A stretch of 64,000 nucleotides of DNA from CAVQGZ01 sp963714455 (lineage in GTDB: Bacteria; Actinomycetota; Actinomycetes; Jiangellales; Jiangellaceae): positions 68,703 through 132,702 of the forward strand of contig CAVQON010000014.1 of the NCBI GenBank assembly GCA_963714455.1, written 5' to 3'. Below, piece by piece: positions 52,525-60,363 of the stretch (the stretch's first letter is position 1; the number at the start of each line of letters is the position of its first letter). A program made the position numbers and the translations under genes. The notes under the pieces are model-generated. The model ran no database searches. It saw only the letters and a program-made list of their open reading frames with translations, and had not been told where the DNA came from.

Positions 52525-52980
52525 ATGGACGGCTTCTTCGACTGGCTCGGCGACAACGCCTGGGCTGGTTGGCTGGGGCTCGCGGTGGTGCTCGGGATCG
52601 TGGAGACCACCACGCTCGACCTCGTCTTCTTGATGCTGGCGGGCGGAGCGCTGGCGGGTGCGGCGGCCGCCGCCGTGGGTGCGCCGTTGCTGCTGCAGGC
52701 TGTGGTCGCCATCCTCGCGACGGGGGCGCTGCTCGGAGTCGTCCGGCCCGTCGCCAAGCGTCACCTGCGCACGCCGATCGAGGCACGCACCGGGGTTGCC
52801 GCCCTCGTCGGGCGCGACGCCTTGGTGACCACTCGGGTCGACGCCCACTCCGGGCAGGTCAAGCTCGCCGGGGAGATCTGGTCGGCCCGCTCGTTCGACG
52901 ACAACGAGGTGATCGAACCGGGCACCCGGGTGCACGTCGTCGAGATCGACGGCGCCACCGCCGTGGTGTTCCCCGCCTGA
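52525..52980 (+). CDS. NfeD family membrane protein
   Basis: A 151-residue NfeD1b-type protein with two or three membrane helices in the first 75 residues (GWLGLAVVLGIVETTTLD and LLLQAVVAILATGALLGVV) and a C-terminal OB-fold domain (GRDALVTTRVDAHSGQVKLAGE, VHVVEIDGATAVV). NfeD proteins pair with stomatin/SPFH proteins in membrane rafts. The SPFH gene follows after 63 bases, which supports a functional pair. Confidence 0.9.
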   Translation: MDGFFDWLGDNAWAGWLGLAVVLGIVETTTLDLVFLMLAGGALAGAAAAAVGAPLLLQAVVAILATGALLGVVRPVAKRHLRTPIEARTGVAALVGRDALVTTRVDAHSGQVKLAGEIWSARSFDDNEVIEPGTRVHVVEIDGATAVVFPA

Positions 52981-53043
52981 TGACACGTGAGGCGATCCAT
53001 GCACGACCAGGCTCAACCAGAACTACCTAAGGACTGAGGACAC

Positions 53044-54117
53044 ATGGAAATCGGTACAGCGGTCGGGCTCTTCCTGGCCTTCCTGTTCGCGCTGCTCATC
53101 TTCGTGGCGCTGGTGCGCTCGGTGCGCATCGTGCCGCAGGCGCGCGCCGGCATCGTCGAACGGCTCGGACGCTTCCAGAAGACGCTGAACCCGGGTCTGG
53201 CGATCGTCGTCCCCTTCGTCGACCGTGTGCTGCCGCTCGTCGACCTGCGCGAGCAGGTCGTGTCGTTCCCGCCGCAGCCGGTGATCACCCAGGACAACCT
53301 GGTCGTGTCGATCGACACCGTCATCTACTACCAGGTCACCGAACCGAAGTCGGCGACGTACGAGATCACCGACTACATCGCCGGCATCGAGCAGCTCACC
53401 GTCACCACGCTGCGCAACGTCATCGGCGGCATGGACCTCGAGCAGACGCTCACCAGCCGCGAGGGCATCAACAACGCGCTTCGCAGCGTCCTGGACGAGG
53501 CGACCGGCAAGTGGGGCATCCGGGTGAACCGCGTCGAGCTCAAGGCGATCGACCCGCCGCCGTCCATCAAGGACGCGATGGAGAAGCAGATGCGCGCCGA
53601 CCGTGACAAGCGCGCCGTCATCCTCAACGCCGAGGGAGCGCGTCAGTCGCAGATCCTCACCGCCGAGGGCCAGAAGCAGGCGGCGATCCTGCAGGCCGAG
53701 GGTCAGAAGGCGTCGGCGATCTTGTCGGCCGAGGCCGAGAAGCAGTCGGCGATCCTGCGCGCCGACGGTGAGTCCCAGGCGATCCAGACGGTGTTCCACG
53801 CCATCCACCGCGGCAACCCCGACCAGAAGCTGCTGTCGTACCAGTACCTGCAGATGCTGCCCAAGATCGCCGAGGGCGATGCCAACAAGCTGTGGGTGCT
53901 GCCGAGCGAGATCGGCAAGGCGCTCGAAGGGTTGGGCAACCTGGCCGGCAACCTCGCCCCGTCCAGCGGTGGTCTGGCCGAGGTGGGAGAGCTGCCGGAG
54001 GAGATCCGTCACCAGCAGCAGCTCGCCCAGCAGGCAGCCGACGCGGCGTCCGCGGAGGCCGAGGCCGCTGCGGAGGCCGAGATCGAGGCAGTGCGCGAGG
54101 TGACCGACCAGCTGTAG
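53044..54117 (+). CDS. SPFH/Band 7 (stomatin-like) protein
   Basis: A 357-residue protein with one N-terminal hydrophobic helix (LFLAFLFALLIFVALV) and a Band 7 domain: VPQARAGIVERLGRFQK, VSIDTVIYYQVTEP and WGIRVNRVELKAIDPP. A coiled-coil with repeated AEGQKQAAILQAEGQK-type segments follows, then a Glu/Ala-rich end. Such proteins form large membrane ring assemblies with NfeD partners. ATG 53044 follows CTAAGGACTGAGGACAC, where AAGGA serves as ribosome binding site. Confidence 0.93.
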   Translation: MEIGTAVGLFLAFLFALLIFVALVRSVRIVPQARAGIVERLGRFQKTLNPGLAIVVPFVDRVLPLVDLREQVVSFPPQPVITQDNLVVSIDTVIYYQVTEPKSATYEITDYIAGIEQLTVTTLRNVIGGMDLEQTLTSREGINNALRSVLDEATGKWGIRVNRVELKAIDPPPSIKDAMEKQMRADRDKRAVILNAEGARQSQILTAEGQKQAAILQAEGQKASAILSAEAEKQSAILRADGESQAIQTVFHAIHRGNPDQKLLSYQYLQMLPKIAEGDANKLWVLPSEIGKALEGLGNLAGNLAPSSGGLAEVGELPEEIRHQQQLAQQAADAASAEAEAAAEAEIEAVREVTDQL

Positions 54118-54129
54118 CCGGGCGCGCGA

Positions 54130-55626
54130 GTGAGTCCACCGCGCCGCTGGCTGTTCGCCGACCAGCTCGGGCCGCACTTCGTCGACGACGTCGCCGACGC
54201 CGGTGTGCTGCTGGTGGAGTCGCGTGCGGTGTTCCGGCGTCGCCGCTGGCACCGCCGCAAGGCCCACATCGTCCTGTCGGCACTGCGGCACCGCGCCGCC
54301 GAGCTCGGGGACAGATGCGTGCTCGTGTCGTCCGAGACGTACCGGCAGGGGGTGGAGGAGCTCGGTGAGCGGGTCGAGGTGTGCGCCCCCACGTCGCGGG
54401 CGGCAGACGCCCTGGTGCGTCGCCTCGACGGGGTCGACGTGCTGCCCGCCAGGGGATGGGTGCTCAGCCGGGACGAGTTCGCCGCGTGGGCGTCCGGTCG
54501 CCGGCGCCTGCTGCTGGAGGACTACTACCGCGACGTGCGGCGCCGACTCGGCGTGCTGGTGGAGCCGGACGGGTCACCCCTGGGTGGCCGCTGGAACTTC
54601 GATGCCGACAACCGGCAGCCGCCGCCGAGGCGAGCGACCCGGCTGAGCGACGTCGTCGACCTGCCCGAGCCGTGGTGGCCGGTCGAGGACGACATCGACG
54701 CCGGCGTGCGCGAGACGCTCGATCGCTGGGAGCGCGACGACGGCATCGAGTTCGTGGGGCACGACGGGCCGCGGCGCTTCGCCGTCACCCACGACGAGGC
54801 GCGCGCCGCCGCGGAGCACTTCGCGACCCGCCGGCTGGCGGCGTTCGGTGCCTTCGAGGACGCGATGCTCGCCGACGACCCCTGGATGGCGCACTCGCTG
54901 CTGTCGGTGCCGCTCAACCTGGGCCTGCTCGACCCGGTCGACCTGGTCCGCCGGGCCGAGCGCGCCTACCACGAGGGCCAGGCCGGCCTGGCTGCCACCG
55001 AGGGCTTCGTCCGCCAGGTGATCGGGTGGCGCGAGTACGTGTGGCACGTCTACTGGCACACCGACTCCGACTACCGGCACCGCAACGCGCTGGGCGCCCA
55101 CCGGCCGCTGCCGGACTGGTTCGCCGACCTCGATGCCGACGCGGTGACGGCCCGCTGCCTGTCCGAGGTGCTGACCGACGTACGCGAGCAGGGATGGGCG
55201 CACCACATCCCCCGGCTCATGGTGCTGGGCAGCTGGGCGCTGCAGCGCGGCTACGACCCCGCCGCACTCACCGAGTGGTTCCACACCTCGTTCGTCGACG
55301 GCTACGACTGGGTGATGCTGCCCAACGTCGTGGGCATGTCCCAGCACGCCGACGGTGGGCTCATGGCCACCAAGCCGTACACCTCCGGCGGCGCGTACAT
55401 CAACCGGATGAGCGACTACTGCCGCGGCTGCCCCTACGATCCCTCGGTGCGCGTGGGCGAGAAGGCGTGCCCGTTCACCGCGGGCTACTGGGCGTTCCTG
55501 CACGACAACCGTGAGCGGTTGAGCGGCAACCACCGCATGGCCCAGCCGCTGCGGGGCCTGGACCGGCTCGCCGACCTGCCCGGCTTGCTCGCCCAGGAGA
55601 GCGCGCGGGGGGACGGCCCGCCATGA
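54130..55626 (+). CDS. iron-sulfur bacterial (6-4) photolyase/cryptochrome (FeS-BCP)
   Basis: A 498-residue light-driven DNA repair or signalling flavoprotein of the FeS-BCP class. The four cluster cysteines fit PhrB: one in ARCLSEVL near residue 345, then DYCRGCPYDPSVRVGEKACPF (two by C-x2-C, one after twelve residues), with 88 residues between first and second as in PhrB (from memory). The FAD part shows WREYVWHVYW and YDWVMLPNVVGMSQHADGG. GTG 54130 starts VSPPRRWLFADQLGPHF. Its stop overlaps the next gene by four bases, which suggests co-expression with a permease. Confidence 0.9.
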   Translation: MSPPRRWLFADQLGPHFVDDVADAGVLLVESRAVFRRRRWHRRKAHIVLSALRHRAAELGDRCVLVSSETYRQGVEELGERVEVCAPTSRAADALVRRLDGVDVLPARGWVLSRDEFAAWASGRRRLLLEDYYRDVRRRLGVLVEPDGSPLGGRWNFDADNRQPPPRRATRLSDVVDLPEPWWPVEDDIDAGVRETLDRWERDDGIEFVGHDGPRRFAVTHDEARAAAEHFATRRLAAFGAFEDAMLADDPWMAHSLLSVPLNLGLLDPVDLVRRAERAYHEGQAGLAATEGFVRQVIGWREYVWHVYWHTDSDYRHRNALGAHRPLPDWFADLDADAVTARCLSEVLTDVREQGWAHHIPRLMVLGSWALQRGYDPAALTEWFHTSFVDGYDWVMLPNVVGMSQHADGGLMATKPYTSGGAYINRMSDYCRGCPYDPSVRVGEKACPFTAGYWAFLHDNRERLSGNHRMAQPLRGLDRLADLPGLLAQESARGDGPP

Positions 55627-56384
55627 TCGGAGACTTCACCACCGTGCAGGCGGTCCTGGTCGTGCTGGCCGGGTTCGGAGCCGGTGCGCTCAACGCCGTC
55701 GTCGGCTCGGGCAGCCTCATCACGTTTCCCACCCTGGTCGCCGTCGGCGTCCCGCCGCTGAGCGCCAACGTCAGCAACACCGTGGGACTCGTGCCCGGCT
55801 CGCTGGCCAGCATGTACGGGTACCGCCGCGAGCTCTCCAGCCTCGGCAGCACGCTGCGCCACCTGCTGCCGGCCACCGTGCTGGGGGCCGTCCTCGGAGT
55901 GGTGCTGCTGCTGGCCTTCCCGGAGACCGTGTTCGAGGCCGTGGTGCCGGTGCTGGTGGGCATCGCCGTGGTGCTGGTGCTCGTCCAGCCCTACGTCGCC
56001 CGGCGCGCTGCCGCGCACGAGCCGCGCACCGGACCGGCCCCCTGGCTCTGGTCGGCAGTGGGACTGACGGGCGTCTACGGCGCCTACTTCGGGGCCGCCC
56101 AAGGAGTGCTGCTCATCGGAGTTCTCGGGCTGGGTACGGCACTGGGCCTGCAGCAGGTCAACGGCATCAAGAACGTCCTCGCCGGGGCTGCCAACGTCGT
56201 CGCCGCCCTCGCGTTCGCCTTCGTCGCACCGGTCGACTGGGTCGCCGCCGGTCTCGTGGCGCTCGGCTCGGTGGGCGGCGGCCTGCTCGGCGCGCGCCTG
56301 GCGCGGCGCCTGCCCGTCCCGGTGCTGCGGGGTGTCGTTGTCGTCGTCGGCGTCGCCGCTCTGGTGCTGCTGGTCGTGCAGTAG
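55623..56384 (+). CDS. TauE/SafE (TSUP) family anion permease
   Basis: A 253-residue protein with about eight hydrophobic helices. The signature GFGAGALNAVVGSGSLITFP near the start and the repeat GAYFGAAQGVLLIGVLG in the second half are the two inverted halves of TSUP transporters, often exporters of sulfite or sulfur-containing acids. It overlaps the photolyase gene by four bases. The substrate cannot be read from the sequence. Confidence 0.88.
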   Translation: MIGDFTTVQAVLVVLAGFGAGALNAVVGSGSLITFPTLVAVGVPPLSANVSNTVGLVPGSLASMYGYRRELSSLGSTLRHLLPATVLGAVLGVVLLLAFPETVFEAVVPVLVGIAVVLVLVQPYVARRAAAHEPRTGPAPWLWSAVGLTGVYGAYFGAAQGVLLIGVLGLGTALGLQQVNGIKNVLAGAANVVAALAFAFVAPVDWVAAGLVALGSVGGGLLGARLARRLPVPVLRGVVVVVGVAALVLLVVQ

Positions 56385-56422
56385 CCGTCGTGACGACCGG
56401 CGTCGCCGCCTAGGCTGGCGCC

Positions 56423-58318
56423 GTGGGGTTGAAGGCAGCGTTGGCGGCGGCCGGGTGGCGCGACAAGACCGTCACCCCCGAGCAGGCCGTGGCCATGCTG
56501 CCCAAGGGCGCCCATGTCTTTCTGAGCAGCGGTGCCGCGACCCCGAACACGTTTCTGGACGCGTTGTCGGCGGCGTCGGGTGACTACCCCGGAGTGCGGC
56601 TCTACCACTACATCATCCGCGACAGGCCCGGTCAGAAGCGACGCCCAGGGCTGCGGCACCGCACCTTCTTCATCTCGCACGACCTGCTGCCGCTCGCGGA
56701 GAAGGGGTACGTCGACTACATCCCGCTCGCCCTGCGCGACGTGTCGAGGCTGCAGGCGTTGGGTCGGCTGCGTATCGATGTCGGCGTCATCCAGGTGTCC
56801 GAGCCGGACGCCGGTGGGATGTGCAGCCTCGGGGCGTCGGTCGGGCTGTCGCCCACCGTGATCAGGGGTGCGTCGATACTCATCGCCGAGGTGAACGCGG
56901 CGATGCCGCGGACGCGGGGCGACACCCTCGTGCCCTTCGACAAGTTCTCGGCCGTGGTCGAGGTCGAGCCCGGGCTGGTGGAGTACACGACGCAGGAGTC
57001 CGCCGAGAGTGCGGTCACCGACATGGCGCAGTACGTGGCGCGACTCGTGCCCGACGGCGCGACCCTGCACACCGGCCCCGGACGGCTGATCAACGAGGTG
57101 CTCGCCCGCCTCGACAAGCACCGTGACCTCGGTGTGCACAGCGACGTCCTCTCCGACGGCGTGCTGGACCTGATCGAAGCCGGCGCGATCACCGGACGAG
57201 TCAAGTCGATGTCGCGGGGTCGGGTGGTGGCCAGCTACGCCATGGGCACCCAGCGGCTGTACGAGGCCATCCACGACAACCGCACCTTCGCCTTCCGGCC
57301 CATCGAAGAGGTGAGCGACCCCGGTACGGTGATGCGGCAGAACCGGATGGTGTCGATCACGCACGGGTTCTCGATCGACCTCACCGGTCAGGTGTGTGCG
57401 GAGTACCGCGGCGGAGCGTCCTACGGCGGCGTCGGGTCGACGGCTGTCTTCCACTACGGCGCCGCCCGCTCGCCAGGCGGGCGGGCGATCGTGTGCGTCT
57501 CGTCCACCGACGGGGAGGGCAGCTCGAACATCAAGCCGTTCCTCGGCCCCGAGGAGCCGGTGACGATCCCGCGCTACGAGGCGCACTGGGTGATCACGGA
57601 GTACGGGTCGGCCTTCTTGTACGGCTCCACCGTGCGCCAACGCGCCATCGCGCTGATCGAGATCGCGCACCCCGACTTCCGCGAGAGCCTCCTCGACGAG
57701 GCCAAGAGGATCGGGCTGCTCCCGCAGGACCAGACGATTCGCAGCCGCACGTCGTTCCCGGTCGACGAGGTGCGCACCGTGACGCTCAAGGACGGGACGG
57801 ACGTGCTGATCCGCCCCACCAAGGCAACCGATGCCCCTGGCCTGCAAGACCTGTTCTACCGCCTCAACCCCGAGGACGTCCGCACGCGCTTCTTTCGCAA
57901 CCTCTCAGCGATGACCCGGCAGATGGCCGAGCACCTCACCAGCGTCAGCTACTGGCGCGAGATGGCCTTCGCGGCCGTGCTCGGCGAGGAGGAGAACGAA
58001 CGGATCATCGCGACCAGCTCGTACTACCTCGACCCGTCGACCCGCAAGGCTGACGTGGCCTACCTCGTCGACCCCGACTACCAGGGGCTCGGCCTGGGGA
58101 GCCTCATGCACCGAAGAACCGTCGAGTACGCCTCCACCCACGGTGTGCGGGGGTTCACCGCCGACGTGCTCGACGAGAACGGGGCGATGATCCACGTCTT
58201 TCGCGCAGGTCCGGGGGTGCTGACGACGCGCACGCGCTACGGCGTGGTGGAGCTCGAGCTGGACTTCGACGTGAAGGACGCGTTGGACAACCAGATCGAC
58301 GAGGCGTTCGCCACGTAG
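56423..58318 (+). CDS. acetyl-CoA hydrolase/transferase fused to a GNAT acetyltransferase
   Basis: A 631-residue fusion. Residues 1-440 form a CoA-transferase/hydrolase of the acetyl-CoA hydrolase type: LSSGAATPNTFLDAL, DVGVIQVSEPD, GPGRLINEVL and the CAEYRGGASYGG motif near residue 327 with the candidate CoA-linked Glu. Residues 455-625 are a GNAT domain with DPDYQGLGLGSLMHRRTVEYA as the acetyl-CoA loop. It could both make or consume acetyl-CoA and sense it to acetylate a protein, possibly itself. GTG 56423 is the start. Its TAG shares a base with the next start. Confidence 0.9.
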   Translation: MGLKAALAAAGWRDKTVTPEQAVAMLPKGAHVFLSSGAATPNTFLDALSAASGDYPGVRLYHYIIRDRPGQKRRPGLRHRTFFISHDLLPLAEKGYVDYIPLALRDVSRLQALGRLRIDVGVIQVSEPDAGGMCSLGASVGLSPTVIRGASILIAEVNAAMPRTRGDTLVPFDKFSAVVEVEPGLVEYTTQESAESAVTDMAQYVARLVPDGATLHTGPGRLINEVLARLDKHRDLGVHSDVLSDGVLDLIEAGAITGRVKSMSRGRVVASYAMGTQRLYEAIHDNRTFAFRPIEEVSDPGTVMRQNRMVSITHGFSIDLTGQVCAEYRGGASYGGVGSTAVFHYGAARSPGGRAIVCVSSTDGEGSSNIKPFLGPEEPVTIPRYEAHWVITEYGSAFLYGSTVRQRAIALIEIAHPDFRESLLDEAKRIGLLPQDQTIRSRTSFPVDEVRTVTLKDGTDVLIRPTKATDAPGLQDLFYRLNPEDVRTRFFRNLSAMTRQMAEHLTSVSYWREMAFAAVLGEEENERIIATSSYYLDPSTRKADVAYLVDPDYQGLGLGSLMHRRTVEYASTHGVRGFTADVLDENGAMIHVFRAGPGVLTTRTRYGVVELELDFDVKDALDNQIDEAFAT

Positions 58319-59211
58319 TGGCCGCCGTGGAACGGGTGACCTCGTCGAGCGACGCACGGCTCGACGAGTACCGCGCGTTGCGCGACGTCACCCTGCGCAA
58401 GAGCCTCGAGGCCGAGCACGGGCTGTTCATCGCCGAGGGCGAGAAGGTGATCCGTCGGGCGGTGGTGGCCGGGTACCCCGTCCGGTCGATGCTCATGTCG
58501 CCACGTTGGCTGGAGTCGTTGGCCGACGTCGTCGACGCTCTGGACGCGCCGGTCTACGTGGCCGACGAGGCTCTGGTGGAGTCGGTGAGCGGCTTCCACG
58601 TGCACAGGGGAGCGCTGGCCTCGATGGAACGCCGCACCCTGCCGTCGGTCGAGCGGGTGCTTGACGGCGCGCGTCGGGTCCTCGTGCTCGAGGACGTCAA
58701 CGACCACACGAACGTGGGCGCGATCTTCCGCAACGCCGCTGCCTTCGGCATGGACGCGGTGCTGCTCAGCCCGCGGTGCGCCGACCCGCTGTACCGACGC
58801 TCGATCAAGGTCGCGATGGGCGCGGTGTTTGCCGTGCCGTGGACGCGCCTGGACGACTGGGCCGCTGCGCCCGGGCTGCTGCGTGACGTCGGCCTTCAGG
58901 TGCTGGCGCTGACACCCGCCTCGGACGCGGTCGACCTGGCATCGGTGGTGCTGGGTGACCGGGTCGCGCTGCTTCTCGGCTCGGAAGGCCATGGGCTCAG
59001 CCGGACGTGGATGGACGAGGCGGACGAGCGGGTCGTCATCCCGATGAGCGGAGACGTCGACTCGCTCAACGTGGCCGCCACGTCCGCGATCGCTGTTTCT
59101 GTTGCAACAAGTTGCGCCATTCGGACTTGCTTGACAGCGAGGCATCAGATGGCACAACCTTTGCGCACTCGCAACCGATCGTCGCATTCACATTCGAGAC
59201 GGGAGCCATAG
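58318..59211 (+). CDS. SpoU/TrmH family RNA methyltransferase
   Basis: A 297-residue methyltransferase. The SPOUT signature is present: LEDVNDHTNVGAIFRNAAAFG near residue 121, LLLGSEGHGLS and DSLNVAATSAIAVSV. The normal family end is close to this last motif; here about 33 more residues rich in Arg, Ser and His follow (RTRNRSSHSHSRREP), which looks like run-through into non-coding DNA after loss of a stop. The start overlaps the preceding stop (TAGTG). Probable target is 23S rRNA or tRNA ribose. Confidence 0.88.
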   Translation: MAAVERVTSSSDARLDEYRALRDVTLRKSLEAEHGLFIAEGEKVIRRAVVAGYPVRSMLMSPRWLESLADVVDALDAPVYVADEALVESVSGFHVHRGALASMERRTLPSVERVLDGARRVLVLEDVNDHTNVGAIFRNAAAFGMDAVLLSPRCADPLYRRSIKVAMGAVFAVPWTRLDDWAAAPGLLRDVGLQVLALTPASDAVDLASVVLGDRVALLLGSEGHGLSRTWMDEADERVVIPMSGDVDSLNVAATSAIAVSVATSCAIRTCLTARHQMAQPLRTRNRSSHSHSRREP

Positions 59212-60363
59212 TGACTCGTTCGCGCAGCATTGTCGCGCTGCGGCGGCGGCCGGGCTGGCCATGGTAGCCGGTGGCTTCGCCAGCACAGCCAGTCAAGCGG
59301 AACACCAACGGTGACGGAGCTTCCGGGTCTGCCCGAGGACGGCTATCGTTCTCGACGTGGGAGCTCAGGACAAGTTCGAGTACCGACCAGCAGGGTCGCC
59401 CGTGATGCTACCGAGGAACAGTTGATCGGACTCAGTCTCGGAACAGAAGTGCAAGGTCGACCCGACGGCGGGTCCGTTGGCGGGTCACCGGGTCGCCGGA
59501 CGTCGGCCTCGGCAGCGAGGGGCTTGGTGTCGGCGAAGAACGGGGCACGAACAGCGGCCAGTTGCCGGCGAGGCCAGATCGTCGATCACAGCTGGGTGAC
59601 GACTTGGCGGAGAGGCTGATCTCGCGCTCCGAGGTGACGTGGAGTCGAGTTCGCCTCGTCCTCCGAGTCGAGTGGAAGTCGACGGCGCGGACCGTCGGCG
59701 GTACGGACAACATTCACTGAGCGTACCAGCGACGGCAAAGAGGGTCGAGCGACAACGGCGACCTTCGACCTCTGCCGCCTGTGAGCAACCGACGAAGGCG
59801 TGTTCAGGCGCCAAGGGGGCTACAGGATCAAGGGGCCGAAGGCGAGTACCCCGGAGGCGTCTCACGCTGGGCCGGCAACACGGACGTGCCAGCCTCGAGG
59901 GCGACGGGAGGCACGGGGTCATCTTCACGCTGCCGACGGCACGGACGCCATCCCCTTCGAAGAGGTGGGGCACGGCGGGCCCACCTGACAGTCACCCCGG
60001 CGCGGATCTGTCGAACCCGTCTTCTTCGCGCTGAGACGGTCACACGCTCAAGGACCCGTCGGACGCTGAGTGCGAACTGGTCGTCGACTGGGTCGACTGC
60101 CGGCGAAGCTGGCGAGCGTACCCCGGGCGGATCACGCAGATCAACTACGTCGACGAGACCGAGGCGAACTTCAGCCCCATGGTCTTCTGCTTGCCGGGAC
60201 CGGAGTTGCCCGCAGACCTGAACCTTCCGGTCGGCGTCGTACTCCCGCCAGACACTGGGTGGTGCATCGAGGATCGTGAGATCCCCACCCCACCGGCAAC
60301 GAGAACGGCACGTTCACGACGACGGAGACCCTCTACGGCAAGGGCGACCCACGCATGCGCTAG
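59211..60363 (+). pseudogene. secreted protein gene broken by many frameshifts
   Basis: GTG 59211 with a GGGAG site upstream opens a signal-peptide-like text, VTRSRSIVAL then, one frame over, AAGLAMVAGGFASTASQAE. Coding fragments follow in changing frames: TELPGLPEDGY, VLDVGAQDKFEYRPAGSPV, ADGTDAIPFEEVGHGGPT, SVEPVFFAL, DGHTLKDPSDAECELV joined to YPGRITQINYVDETEANFSP and LPVGVVLPPDTGWCIED, and finally TGNENGTFTTTETLYGKGDPRMR ending at TAG 60361-60363. At least six shifts are needed to join them. The original would be an exported protein of about 350 residues with several cysteines; I do not recognise the family. Confidence 0.7.
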
